From Acinetobacter sp. YWS30-1 (GTDB lineage: Bacteria; Pseudomonadota; Gammaproteobacteria; Pseudomonadales; Moraxellaceae): DNA of 64,000 bases. The stretch's first letter is position 1. Every line of letters starts with the position of its first letter. A program made the position numbers and the translations under genes. The stretch spans positions 124,001-188,000 of the forward strand of contig NZ_CP114606.1 of assembly GCF_033558715.1 (NCBI RefSeq), given 5' to 3'. Of this stretch, positions 55,664 to 64,000 are shown piece after piece. The notes beneath the pieces were generated by a model, which ran no database searches, was not told the DNA's origin, and was given only the letters and a program-made list of their open reading frames with translations.

Positions 55664-55695
55664 AGAATAATATTCTCATACAGAATATTATTCTG
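55664..55695. promoter_or_regulatory. Two palindromic operator sites between DUF4442 and TetR genes
   Basis: AGAATAATATTCT (55664-55676) and CAGAATATTATTCTG (55681-55695), both perfect palindromes sharing AGAATA/TATTCT half sites, centres 18 bases apart. They lie in the divergent promoter region, as expected for a TetR regulator controlling itself and its neighbour. Confidence 0.6.
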
Positions 55696-55772
55696 TATTG
55701 GCACATCTGACAAAAACCAGACATCAGGCTGCCAGCCTGCTTTCAAAAATAGAGAGGATTTAAATATTAAAA

Positions 55773-56417
55773 ATGCAAAACATGGAATTGCTGGAAAGGA
55801 TTTTTAAGGGAAGACGGGCTTTACTCAAACGTCAGATTCTGGAATGTGCATTGACAGAGTTTCTGCGTACAGGCATTGCTGCGACTACGATTGAAATGAT
55901 CCGTGATCAGGCCGATACCAGTATCGGGGCGATCTACCATCATTTTAAAAACAAGGAAGGGATCATTGCGGCACTATATATTGCAGCGCTCACAGATCAG
56001 TCAACGCAGCGTTTGCAGGCTCTGTCACAAGTTCAGGGTATTGAACGAGGTATACAGGCGGTTATTCAGAGTTATATCGATTGGGTTGTAGCGTATCCTG
56101 ATTTTGCCCGCTTTCTTTATGCCGCGCATCATACAGTTCAAAGCAGTGACTTCGGAGAAGAATTGCAGCAGTCGAATCAGCAGCGCAATCAGGACTTACA
56201 ACAATGGCTGGCTCAGCAGGCAGATATCGGGCAATTACAAGCTGTTCCCTTAGAACTGCTTATGTCACTGATCATTGGACCCACTGAAAGTTATTGCCGG
56301 AGCTGGTTATCTGGTCGAGTTCAAACCTGCCCTAAATACTATGCAGCAGCCTTAGCAAAATCGGCCTGGCAATCTATACAGCATTTTCAAGAAAGTGAAG
56401 CCGCCAAAATCGATTAA
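55773..56417 (+). CDS. TetR-family transcriptional regulator
   Basis: 214 residues. The N-terminal DNA-binding domain reads KRQILECALTEFLRTGIAATTIEMIRD and then TSIGAIYHHFKNKEGI, the typical TetR recognition helix region. The C-terminal ligand domain is helical (QAVIQSYIDWVVAYPDFARFLY). Divergent from DUF4442, with two palindromes between. Ligand is likely a fatty-acyl or aromatic molecule, but that is a guess from the hotdog partner. The frame runs to 56417 with no terminator immediately after it. Confidence 0.88.
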   Translation: MQNMELLERIFKGRRALLKRQILECALTEFLRTGIAATTIEMIRDQADTSIGAIYHHFKNKEGIIAALYIAALTDQSTQRLQALSQVQGIERGIQAVIQSYIDWVVAYPDFARFLYAAHHTVQSSDFGEELQQSNQQRNQDLQQWLAQQADIGQLQAVPLELLMSLIIGPTESYCRSWLSGRVQTCPKYYAAALAKSAWQSIQHFQESEAAKID

Positions 56418-56568
56418 ACAAATCAGAAAGATAAAAATAAAAGGAATTATAAATCTAAAAATCCGATAGTTTTTATGAAAAGTTACGGTTTTACCTGTTG
56501 GTGGTTTTTGCGTATTCTTAACTACATCAAATGAACACACACTTTCACGAATAGATAGGAATAGACTT

Positions 56569-57132
56569 ATGAGTTTAATCAATACTGAAGTTAAGCCATT
56601 CAACGCAACTGCTTACCACAATGGCCAATTTATTGAAGTGTCTGAGCAAGACATGAAAGGCAAATGGTCTGTAGTATTTTTCTATCCTGCTGACTTCACA
56701 TTTGTTTGTCCAACAGAATTAGGCGATCTTGCTGATCAGTATGCTGAATTCCAGAAACTGGGCGTAGAAATCTACTCAGTATCTACCGACACGCACTTCA
56801 CGCACAAAGCTTGGCACGATACTTCTGACGTGATTGGTAAAATCCAGTATCCAATGATCGGCGATCCAACCTGGACTTTGGCGAAAAACTTTGAAGTGCT
56901 GATTGAAGCTGATGGTCTGGCGGATCGTGGTACTTTCGTGATCGATCCAGACGGTAAAATCCAGATCGTTGAAATCAACGCGGGCGGTATCGGTCGTGAC
57001 GCGCAAGAACTGCTTCGTAAAGTAAAAGCGGCTCAATATGTACACGCTCACCCAGGTGAAGTATGTCCTGCAAAATGGAAAGAAGGTGAAGCGACTCTTG
57101 CTCCTTCAATCGACCTGGTCGGTAAAATCTAA
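56569..57132 (+). CDS. ahpC: Alkyl hydroperoxide reductase subunit C (peroxiredoxin)
   Basis: Typical 2-Cys peroxiredoxin, 187 residues. The peroxidatic Cys lies in the [16 protein letters not shown] motif (about residue 47) and the resolving Cys in [13 protein letters not shown] (about 165). It reduces H2O2 and alkyl peroxides with AhpF or thioredoxin; ahpF is not adjacent. A TAGGAAT region lies before the ATG. The upstream gap holds no convincing OxyR site by eye. It is followed by a clear terminator. Confidence 0.97.
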   Translation: MSLINTEVKPFNATAYHNGQFIEVSEQDMKGKWSVVFFYPADFTFVCPTELGDLADQYAEFQKLGVEIYSVSTDTHFTHKAWHDTSDVIGKIQYPMIGDPTWTLAKNFEVLIEADGLADRGTFVIDPDGKIQIVEINAGGIGRDAQELLRKVKAAQYVHAHPGEVCPAKWKEGEATLAPSIDLVGKI

Positions 57133-57155
57133 TTCGATAACACTTTATCGAAATT

Positions 57156-57186
57156 AAAAAACCCAGCCCTCAGCGCTGGGTTTTTT
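57156..57186 (+). terminator. Terminator of ahpC
   Basis: AAAAAACCCAGC-cctcagc-GCTGGGTTTTTT. A second small hairpin (TTCGATAA-cac-TTTATCGAA region, about 57133-57152) precedes it. Confidence 0.88.
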
Positions 57187-57376
57187 ATTATCTACTGCTC
57201 ATGACTACCTAAATTAACGTCTTATAGCAAAGCTAAAGTTATAAGTAGCTACACAGAAATCTAAGAGTCGAACCGTCTTATATTTGAAATACTGCATTCT
57301 AGAAGTACGGTATTGATGACTGCTGATAAAGCTTAAAATGGCTGCATGTTCATCCTATTGTGTATAGGAGTAAAAG

Positions 57377-58255
57377 ATGAAAAAAATTATTGGTGTTTAC
57401 CGTAATCAAAACATGCACTGGGTTGGTGACGGCTTCCCGGTGAAAAACCTGTTTTCTTATGACCGTTTGGGGCAGGCCATTAGTCCATTTTTATTGCTGG
57501 ATTATGCAGCGCCGTATCACTTTGCGCCAACCACTGAGCAGCATGGTGTAGGTTCACATCCGCATCGTGGTTTTGAAACTGTAACCTTGGCTTATCAGGG
57601 TGCAGTGACCCACCAGGACTCCAGTGGCGGTGGTGGTACGATTCAGACCAGCGATGTGCAGTGGATGACAGCGGGTGCAGGGGTGGTGCATGAAGAATTT
57701 CATTCTCCAGATTTTGCGCAAAAGGGCGGCCTGTTTGAAATGGTTCAACTCTGGGTCAACTTGCCAGCCAAAGACAAAATGACCGCGCCACGTTATCAGG
57801 CCATTACTGCAGCTGAGATTCCACGGATTGAAATGGATGAAGGTGCAGGACATATCCGGGTGATTGCCGGAGAATTCGGAGGTCATCATGGCCCTGCGCA
57901 TACCTTTAGTCCGGTGAATGTCTGGGATGGCGAGCTAAAAGCGGAGTATGAAACTACGTTGCATGTACCTACCGGACATAATGCTTTGCTGGTTGTACTG
58001 GCGGGTGAGCTGGTGGTAAATGGCAGTCAAAAAGTCCTGGATAGCTCTATTGTGATGTTTGCGCGCGATGATGATCCTGAAATTCAGCTACAGGCCGATC
58101 AGGACACTAAATTTTTGCTTTTGACCGGTGAGCCGCTGAATGAACCTATTCAAGGCTATGGCCCATTTGTAATGAATACCAAGGAAGAAATTATTCAGGC
58201 ATTTCAAGATTTTAATCAGGGTAAATTTGGTGAAATCGCGGTACAGGCCGAATAA
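57377..58255 (+). CDS. Pirin family protein
   Basis: 292-residue bicupin of the pirin family (YhhW-like quercetinase group). The N-terminal cupin carries the metal-site pattern SHPHRGFETVTLAYQG and HQDSSGGGGTIQTSDVQWM, then GVVHEEFHSP, with His and Glu ligands; the C-terminal cupin is degenerate. Function in bacteria is not settled; quercetin dioxygenase activity and redox regulation are reported for relatives. It stands alone with its own terminator. The TATAGGAG ribosome-binding site supports the start. Confidence 0.9.
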   Translation: MKKIIGVYRNQNMHWVGDGFPVKNLFSYDRLGQAISPFLLLDYAAPYHFAPTTEQHGVGSHPHRGFETVTLAYQGAVTHQDSSGGGGTIQTSDVQWMTAGAGVVHEEFHSPDFAQKGGLFEMVQLWVNLPAKDKMTAPRYQAITAAEIPRIEMDEGAGHIRVIAGEFGGHHGPAHTFSPVNVWDGELKAEYETTLHVPTGHNALLVVLAGELVVNGSQKVLDSSIVMFARDDDPEIQLQADQDTKFLLLTGEPLNEPIQGYGPFVMNTKEEIIQAFQDFNQGKFGEIAVQAE

Positions 58256-58274
58256 TACAGTCAGTCTTAAAACA

Positions 58275-58308
58275 AAGAAGCCTCTGCACAAGCAGAGGCT
58301 TTTTTTTC
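58275..58308 (+). terminator. Terminator of the pirin gene
   Basis: AGCCTCTGC-acaa-GCAGAGGCT followed by T8. Confidence 0.9.
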
Positions 58309-58669
58309 TAATGCGCTGGAATTTCTTGTCGTTTTTACGAGTTTCTTGGATAAATTCATTTTGTTTATCTCTATGAATTTATCTCTTTCTTGTGCTGCAT
58401 ATTATAGAGTGTTTTGCGGTCTTTGTAAACCGATGATTAAAAAATCGGTTAATTAAATCATTTGTTTTTTAAAGATTTATTTTTAAATATTTAAATATAA
58501 TGGCGGTTTAAGTTACTCTATATAAAGACGTTTTTTGCTATTCAAAAAATGTAATTTATTTGTAAAGTTACGTTAACTCAGACTTACGAAAAAAAAGTAT
58601 TCTGGAAGATTTTAATAACCTATTTGCCGAAAGCATGGTTCATAATTTCTTTTAGTTTTTCAATGACGG
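58309..58669. other. AT-rich intergenic region
   Basis: About 360 bases with no ORF I can support. A weak hairpin AACCGAT / ATCGGTT (58428-58434, 58444-58450) is the only structure; it is followed by mixed A/T rather than a clean T run. Confidence 0.5.
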
Positions 58670-59977
58670 ATGATCAGATTGGATATCGCAGTAATTGGTA
58701 GTGGCATGGCTGGACTGGCTACTGCCAGAATTCTTCAGGACGCAGGACATCGCATTACTATTTTTGAAGCGCTTCAAGGTCGCGGCATGGACAGTCATAG
58801 TCTCGAATTTGAAGGAGGCCTCATTGACGCACCTTTACGTGTGATGAATCCTTATCTGTGGAAAAATACCTTAAGTCTGGCGACTCATCTGGGCATTAAA
58901 ACTTACCCGGTACGTACCTATATGGCCTGTAGCTGGCTGTTTGAAGACCGGGTAGAAACCTGGCTAACCACGTCACGTAGCCGGATTGGCAATATTCCGA
59001 TTATCAATAACCGCAAAGGCATCCAGCAATATGGCTGGCGTCTGGTTAAAGGTTTGCTGCAACTCAAAACAGCCTTGGCAAAATTCTTTAAATCCAAAAA
59101 TCAGGACATCAGCCTGGCAGAATTTATCAATCGCAATGAGATTGAAGAAGTGTTCTGGCATGGTGCGGTGATGCCGGTGCTGTATACCATCTGTACCTGT
59201 AATCCAAAAACCATTGGTGAATGGCCAGCCAAACCTTTATTGATTTTCCTGCGTCAGCTAACGGATGGTGATGCCTTATTACGTATGCAGGGCGGTACTC
59301 CGGCTTTGGTAGACAAGCTGATTGAAGGCATTCACATTGAAAGTGGTGCGCCGATCGTTTCGGTAAAAGAGCAGGGCGACAAAGTACTGGTAGAAAATGC
59401 AGCTGGTCTGTCGAAAACCTTTGATCGTGTGGTTGTGGCGACACCAACCAATCATATTGATGAATTCCTGGATCATGAACAGTTTGGCCGTGATATCGAG
59501 CTGTTAAAGAAATTCAAATTTGAACAGGGTGAATTGGTCATTCACCGCGATAGCAGCGTGATGCCACCGAAACGTAAGGATTGGGCTGTACTCAGCTATA
59601 TGATGGATCGCAAGTTTACCCGTCAGCAATTTACGGTTTGGCTGAATGCGGTTGAACCGAGTCTGGTGGGTAAATCACCAGTATTCCAGACCTGGCGTCC
59701 TGTGACTGAGATTGATCCGAAAAAAGTGATTTCATCAGTGACCTTGACCCGTGCGGTAGTAGATGCCAATACCATCGCCCTCAATAAAGAATTACAGCAT
59801 CGTCATCTGGAAATGAACCGTAAAGTGTTCTACTGCGGCTCATGGTCATCGGACGGTTTACCAATCTTGGAATCTGCAGTGACTTCTGCCATGAAAATTG
59901 CTGCAATTATGGGAGCACCGTTGCCATTTGAAGGACTTAAACCTAAGATCGAGGTAGCACCCCAACTCGGTTATTGA
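58670..59977 (+). CDS. FAD-dependent oxidoreductase (amine-oxidase fold)
   Basis: 435-residue flavoprotein. The N-terminal dinucleotide-binding motif IAVIGSGMAGLATARILQDA is followed by an FEALQGRGMDSH segment and the pattern of the amine oxidase / protoporphyrinogen-oxidase-like superfamily. The C-terminal FAD motif is VFYCGSWSSDGLPILESAVTS. In other bacteria such proteins sit beside methyltransferases in lipid-modifying operons. The next gene, a methyltransferase, starts three bases after its stop. Substrate unknown. Confidence 0.82.
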   Translation: MIRLDIAVIGSGMAGLATARILQDAGHRITIFEALQGRGMDSHSLEFEGGLIDAPLRVMNPYLWKNTLSLATHLGIKTYPVRTYMACSWLFEDRVETWLTTSRSRIGNIPIINNRKGIQQYGWRLVKGLLQLKTALAKFFKSKNQDISLAEFINRNEIEEVFWHGAVMPVLYTICTCNPKTIGEWPAKPLLIFLRQLTDGDALLRMQGGTPALVDKLIEGIHIESGAPIVSVKEQGDKVLVENAAGLSKTFDRVVVATPTNHIDEFLDHEQFGRDIELLKKFKFEQGELVIHRDSSVMPPKRKDWAVLSYMMDRKFTRQQFTVWLNAVEPSLVGKSPVFQTWRPVTEIDPKKVISSVTLTRAVVDANTIALNKELQHRHLEMNRKVFYCGSWSSDGLPILESAVTSAMKIAAIMGAPLPFEGLKPKIEVAPQLGY

Positions 59978-59980
59978 TTG

Positions 59981-60820
59981 ATGCAATGGTTTCAGGCACT
60001 TCGTCAGCGTCTTCCTCAACATAAATATGCAATTGATGCTTCGTTGCTGGGAGACCAGTCGCAGTTGCCCTGGAGCAATCTGGGTTATTGGCGGGAAGGG
60101 CAGCAGGATTATGTAGCTGCCTGTCGAACTTTGGCCGACCATTTGGCAGAAATGGTCGGTTTAAATTCAAAGGATAAATTGCTGGATCTGGGCTGTGGCC
60201 AGGGTGCCAGCCTGTTGCACTGGCAGCAACACTATCAGGTGCAATATCTGGCCGGTGTAGAACTTCAGCCTGCTTGTGTGGCGAATATTCAGCAACATTT
60301 ACCTAATCTCAATGCCATCTATCCGGCTTCTTTCCTGCGTTTAAAAGACATGCATTTTTCCCAGCGCTTTGATGTGGTGCTATGTCTGGATGCTGCCTAT
60401 CATAGTTCCGTTCCCGAACTTCTAGATCAGGTACGCAGTGTTTTGAACACCAATGCACGGATTGGCTTTCATCATCTGATCTTGTCTGAAAAATGGAACA
60501 GCTTGAATGCGCTGCAAAAGCGTAAATATCAGTTTCTGCTGACATCCGCCGATGTCAATTTAAAAAACCTGATGTTGAAAAATGAGCTTTATCATTGTTT
60601 GGAAAATTTTGAATTTAAGAATATTCAGATTGAAGATCTGTCCGAAGCGGTATTTTCAGGTTTTGCTGATTATGTAAATCAGAATTTAAATACAAAGAAA
60701 TTGAAACAAAAAGGCAAAAGACTGGATCAGTTTAAAATCCAGATGACGGCAAAGCTTTGTCAGAAGTTATATCAGGATGGGATTGTAAGATATGTGCAGG
60801 TGACGGCACAGGCGATCTGA
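59981..60820 (+). CDS. Class I SAM-dependent methyltransferase
   Basis: 279 residues from ATG 59981; an adjacent TTG (59978) is in frame. AdoMet-binding motif I reads KLLDLGCGQGASLLHWQQHY (about residue 67), with LAGVELQPACVANIQ for motif post-I and FDVVLCLDAAYHS for motif II. Substrate unknown. Coupled to the FAD oxidoreductase gene, it resembles two-gene oxidise-and-methylate pairs. It is shorter than cyclopropane-fatty-acid synthase and lacks that family's N-terminal domain. Confidence 0.84.
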   Translation: MQWFQALRQRLPQHKYAIDASLLGDQSQLPWSNLGYWREGQQDYVAACRTLADHLAEMVGLNSKDKLLDLGCGQGASLLHWQQHYQVQYLAGVELQPACVANIQQHLPNLNAIYPASFLRLKDMHFSQRFDVVLCLDAAYHSSVPELLDQVRSVLNTNARIGFHHLILSEKWNSLNALQKRKYQFLLTSADVNLKNLMLKNELYHCLENFEFKNIQIEDLSEAVFSGFADYVNQNLNTKKLKQKGKRLDQFKIQMTAKLCQKLYQDGIVRYVQVTAQAI

Positions 60821-60901
60821 GTATTCAAGGCAAAAAACAGCTATATAAAAATGCCAAACCCAGAAACATCAAAGCCTCACTAAAAAGCGAGGCTAAGAAA
60901 A

Positions 60902-60977
<76 letters not shown>

Positions 60978-61182
60978 GTTGTGGAGTGCATTTTACAGAT
61001 TTTTCTTAAGGGCGCAAGCCAAAAAATAACCGTTCAATCTTATAACCAATTTTTTATTGCTGATCATTGAATCATCTTCACTCAGGCATCTACATTTAAA
61101 TCATGAAATTGCCCATATCAGTGATATGGGCAAGGATAAGGGGTTGATATTTAAAATCTATTATGAGTGAGTTAAAAGGGAA

Positions 61183-61410
61183 TTATCTGCTTTTGAGTAT
61201 CCGATCCAGGTCTTGTGCGCATTCCTCTAAAGTAAAGGCCATATCAAACTGCATTTGAGGTTTGAGTTCTTGAGCAAGACTTCTCCACTGTTCAATTAAT
61301 TTTAGGGCTTTTTGAATCTTATGTTTGTTGACGTCTTTGGCAATGGTCGGGGTATAACCACCGCGTTTGGCATTTTTTATCTGTTTCATGTAGTTTGCGC
61401 TGTTATTCAT
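61183..61410 (-). CDS. Hypothetical small protein
   Basis: 75 residues from ATG 61410 (MNNSANYMKQIKNAKRGGYT), preceded by GGAGAG on the minus strand. A longer frame goes to 61473 but has no ribosome-binding site. The sequence is basic at the N-terminus and helical and acidic later (AFTLEECAQDLDRIL). It has no membrane segment. I do not recognise a family, and it may be lineage-specific. Between tRNA-Thr and a gap. Confidence 0.55.
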   Translation of the reverse strand: MNNSANYMKQIKNAKRGGYTPTIAKDVNKHKIQKALKLIEQWRSLAQELKPQMQFDMAFTLEECAQDLDRILKSR

Positions 61411-61816
61411 GTCCACTCTCCGAATAGCAGTGTTTCCACTTTTTTCTAACCCAAATAAGGAAGACTCAAGCAATAACGTTTTCTATCTTTAGGTTTTTAT
61501 TCTCCTTTTATCCTGTTTTGATTCCACCATAACATAGCGATGATGACAATTAAATTAAGCTATTTTTATGCCAGTTTTTGTCTCCATCATATAAATAAAC
61601 TAAAAGAAGAACATAAAGTTAAGAAATTAATAAAAATGGATATATCATGGTTTTATCCAGAGAATTTATTTCAATATATCTCAACCTATATCCTTACATC
61701 TTTAAATCTATCAAAAGAAAAGGCAAGCAATACTCATCTCAAAAATAACCAGTAAAATGAATTATCCTTTTTCAATTCATCTGTCCAAGATGCTCACTTT
61801 TAAGGTTTTAGACTAT

Positions 61817-61843
61817 AAAAAAAGCCCAATATAAAATTGGGCT
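61817..61843 (-). terminator. Terminator of the acidic small gene
   Basis: On the minus strand AGCCCAAT-tttat-ATTGGGCT followed by T6. It lies just after the stop at 61849. Confidence 0.8.
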
Positions 61844-61848
61844 AGGGC

Positions 61849-62049
61849 TTAAGGCTCGACTTCTAGCGGATCACCATCTTCAGGACGAAGATGACGTGTG
61901 CCATCATCCGCAGGATCTACACTTGATCCATCTTTGGTGATCGGATTGTACATTTCATCCTCTTTTTTATCGTCAGTGAACTCCTCATCTTCGAAATCCA
62001 GAGGCTCATTATCATCATCAAAATTTAGGGGTTTTTCATCATCTTTCAT
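61849..62049 (-). CDS. Hypothetical acidic protein
   Basis: 66 residues, more than a third of them Asp or Glu (LNFDDDNEPLDFEDEEFTDD), with no Cys or membrane segment; likely intrinsically disordered. The terminator directly after the stop supports a real gene, but no Shine-Dalgarno is obvious. The composition could mimic DNA or bind cations; that is speculative. I do not recognise a family. Confidence 0.5.
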   Translation of the reverse strand: MKDDEKPLNFDDDNEPLDFEDEEFTDDKKEDEMYNPITKDGSSVDPADDGTRHLRPEDGDPLEVEP

Positions 62050-62187
62050 AGCGATCCATCATTTTTTACCAAGATAGGATCATGCTCGAATATTCCTCAG
62101 TGTCATTCAACAGCCATCCGGCATCATTTATGTAACTTGTATAGTTATTCTTTTATTTTTAATCCATTCCCTAATAATTTCGGCAAC

Positions 62188-62222
62188 AAAAAAGGCTCAA
62201 CCCCTTTAAGATCAAGCCTTTT
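62188..62222 (-). terminator. Terminator after tRNA-Ser
   Basis: On the minus strand AAGGCTT and GAGCCTT arms followed by T4, about 30 bases beyond the tRNA 3' end. Confidence 0.6.
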
Positions 62223-62254
62223 GCACTACGGTGAACTACCGTAAAAGTCGAATT

Positions 62255-62345
62255 TGGCGGTGAGAGAGGGATTCGAACCCTCGATACGCTATAAACGTAT
62301 ACACACTTTCCAGGCGTGCTCCTTCAGCCACTCGGACACCTCACC
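62255..62345 (-). tRNA. tRNA-Ser (anticodon GGA)
   Basis: 91 bases on the minus strand, with a long variable arm as expected for serine tRNAs. Starts GGTGAGGTGTCCGAGTGG; anticodon loop CTGGAAA; T arm GGTTCGAATCC; ends with CACCGCCA including encoded CCA. Confidence 0.95.
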
Positions 62346-62466
62346 ATGGCCGTGGATGATATAGAAAAAAAGCCAGTCTGCCAAGCTTGAAACAATTGAT
62401 TTGCGGAAAAACTTTGAGCGCAATGCTATGATTCGCAAAAATGCTTGTTAAAAACGAAGACGATAT

Positions 62467-64000
62467 ATGCAAAGCACTGCACAGAAAGCAGCTCTCCCGG
62501 TAATTACGCTGGCTGCGCTTGGGGTTGTTTTTGGAGATATTGGAACCAGTCCATTGTATGCACTACGCCAATGTTTCTTGACGTCGCACCTTGCCATTAG
62601 TGAAGCTTCGGTGTTGGGCATTTTGTCCTTGATCTTCTGGTGCATCATGCTGACGGTGAGCTTCAAATACGTCACTATTATCATGCGTGCCGATAACAAC
62701 GGTGAGGGCGGAATCATGTCCTTACTAGCTCTCAATTTGCGAACTACACGCATTTCTGATGACAAGAAAATTTACCTGATTGCGCTTGGCTTTATTGGGG
62801 CATCGCTGTTTTTTGGTGATGGAATTATTACCCCGGCGATTTCCGTATTATCTGCGGTTGAAGGGCTGAGTATTGCCACGCCTGTGTTTAATCAATGGTT
62901 AGAACCTCTATCGATCGGGATTATTGCGGGACTCTTTCTGGTGCAACGTCATGGTACCGGAACCATGGGTAAATTTTTTGGTCCACTGACCTTACTCTGG
63001 TTCCTGTCGATTGGTGGTTTTGGTTTATGGAGCATTATCCAGACCCCGACAGTACTGGCCATGGTGAATCCATACTGGGCCTATCATTTTGTGGTCGATC
63101 AGCCTTTTGTAGCCTTCTTGACCATGGGCGCCGTGATTCTGACCATGACCGGGGGTGAAGCTATTTATGCTGATATGGGGCACTTTGGTCGTCTGCCGAT
63201 TCGTCTGGCCTGGTTCATTATTGTGTTGCCCTGTTTGTTACTGAATTATGCTGGGCAGGGCGCGTTGTTGCTGCGCCGTCCTGAAGCACTGGAAAATCCT
63301 TTTTATATGCTGCTTCCAGAATGGGGCTTATATCCAATGATTGGTTTGGCAACGGCAGCTGCTGTGATTGCCTCACAGGCGGTGATTACCGGGGTGTTCT
63401 CCATGGTGAATCAGGCTATTCAACTGCGCTATTTACCGCGTCTGAGCGTAAAACATACCTCAGCTGAAGAGCGTGGACAGATTTATCTGCCATTCATTAA
63501 CTGGATGCTGTTTATTTCCGTGGTGATTCTGATTTTACTCTTTGAAAATAGTGCCCGCTTGGCGAGTGCTTATGGGGTCGCAGTCACCATGACTATGCTG
63601 TGTGGCACCATTTTAATTAGCATTCTGGCTTACGGTTTCTGGCGCTGGCCAATCTGGAAAGTGGTGTTATTTGCCACACCATTCCTGATGCTGGATCTGG
63701 TTTTTGTAGCCTCAACATCTTTAAAAATTGCATCAGGTGGCTGGGTGCCGATCCTGCTCGGGGCGGCATTATTTACGATTCTGATGACCTGGAAAGATGG
63801 TCGTGCACTGGTTCTGAACCGTCTGGAAAAAGATGCGCTACCGATTGACTTGTTCATTAAGAGTATCTCAATTGGGGGAGGCACCAAGTTTGTGCCGGGT
63901 GAAGCAATTTTCCTGACCGGAACCCCGACCATTGTGCCGCATGCCATGTTGCACAATATCAAGCACAACAAGGTGCTACATGAGCGCAATATTCTAGTGA
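62467..64000 (+). CDS. kup: Kup-family potassium transporter (right edge cuts it)
   Basis: Low-affinity K+ uptake transporter of the KUP/HAK family. 511 residues are visible; the family is about 620-630, so the C-terminal cytosolic part is missing. N-terminus [15 protein letters not shown] then the hallmark [15 protein letters not shown]; further [17 protein letters not shown] and [13 protein letters not shown]. About 12 membrane helices precede the C-terminal domain. The frame is open to the last base. The tRNA-Ser gene lies just upstream on the other strand. Confidence 0.95.
   Translation, partial: MQSTAQKAALPVITLAALGVVFGDIGTSPLYALRQCFLTSHLAISEASVLGILSLIFWCIMLTVSFKYVTIIMRADNNGEGGIMSLLALNLRTTRISDDKKIYLIALGFIGASLFFGDGIITPAISVLSAVEGLSIATPVFNQWLEPLSIGIIAGLFLVQRHGTGTMGKFFGPLTLLWFLSIGGFGLWSIIQTPTVLAMVNPYWAYHFVVDQPFVAFLTMGAVILTMTGGEAIYADMGHFGRLPIRLAWFIIVLPCLLLNYAGQGALLLRRPEALENPFYMLLPEWGLYPMIGLATAAAVIASQAVITGVFSMVNQAIQLRYLPRLSVKHTSAEERGQIYLPFINWMLFISVVILILLFENSARLASAYGVAVTMTMLCGTILISILAYGFWRWPIWKVVLFATPFLMLDLVFVASTSLKIASGGWVPILLGAALFTILMTWKDGRALVLNRLEKDALPIDLFIKSISIGGGTKFVPGEAIFLTGTPTIVPHAMLHNIKHNKVLHERNILV

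Noticed and set aside
56418..56568. Possible OxyR site upstream of ahpC
   Set aside because: Only a single ATAG-like element could be seen; the four-part spacing of an OxyR site is not met.
61540..61755. 71-residue plus-strand ORF after the small hypothetical gene
   Set aside because: AT-rich, composition unlike a real protein, no ribosome-binding site and no terminator; treated as chance.

Overview
The window reads as a chromosomal segment of a gamma-proteobacterium of the genus Acinetobacter. This rests on AT-leaning DNA, three paralogous Acinetobacter-type putative porins, the uvrA / MFS transporter / ssb neighbourhood, and a BetT-type choline carrier beside acetate, sulfone and pyruvate-dehydrogenase genes. 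The species call is an inference from content; no database was searched. Most genes are housekeeping. Both edges cut genes: aceE at the left and a Kup potassium transporter at the right.

Layout. 1-11.8 kb: pyruvate dehydrogenase (aceE end, aceF), a manganese riboswitch driving a TMEM165/GDT1-type exporter, an MBL-fold protein, a YkgJ-type protein, guaB, glmM, pdxH and recJ. 11.8-13.6 kb: two paralogous porins. 14.1-20.8 kb: prfB with its programmed +1 frameshift, an ArsR regulator with an old yellow enzyme, waaA, a hairpin-rich repeat, rsmE, an MscS channel and a DUF805 protein. 21-36.5 kb: a dispersed acetate block (acs, a CrbR-like response regulator, a CrbS-like symporter-kinase, yjcH-actP). 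Inside it lies a sulfur-scavenging block: a DszC/SfnC-like flavoprotein, sfnG and msuE, with phrB and a riboflavin synthase between them. 36.5-38 kb: a complete IS4-family element inserted in the actP terminator. 38-44.8 kb: an ion-channel-like protein with an abnormal filter, betT, a third porin, a 1-kb intergenic region with two well-formed small-RNA candidates, and a diguanylate cyclase.

44.8-46.5 kb holds the main accessory item: a tightly packed three-gene operon (dual-OB protein, DUF488, DUF4326) of strongly AT-rich DNA between the diguanylate cyclase and uvrA. Its families suggest a nucleic-acid or nucleotide-processing module, but no function is established. 46.6-60.8 kb: uvrA, tenA, a DUF475 membrane protein, a TnpB-only IS200/IS605 element whose RuvC-II glutamate is not where expected, an MFS carrier, ssb, a DUF4442/TetR divergent pair with two palindromic operators, ahpC, a pirin, and a flavin oxidoreductase/methyltransferase pair. 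60.9-64 kb: tRNA-Thr(TGT), two small ORFs, tRNA-Ser(GGA) and kup.

How the genes connect. Acetate made by overflow metabolism from acetyl-CoA (PDH end) can be recovered by ActP and Acs, and the CrbS/CrbR pair is the known type of regulator for these two. SfnG and MsuE need reduced FMN, and the adjacent riboflavin synthase supplies its precursor. The two mobile elements both sit at rho-independent terminators, positions where they do little harm to coding sequence.
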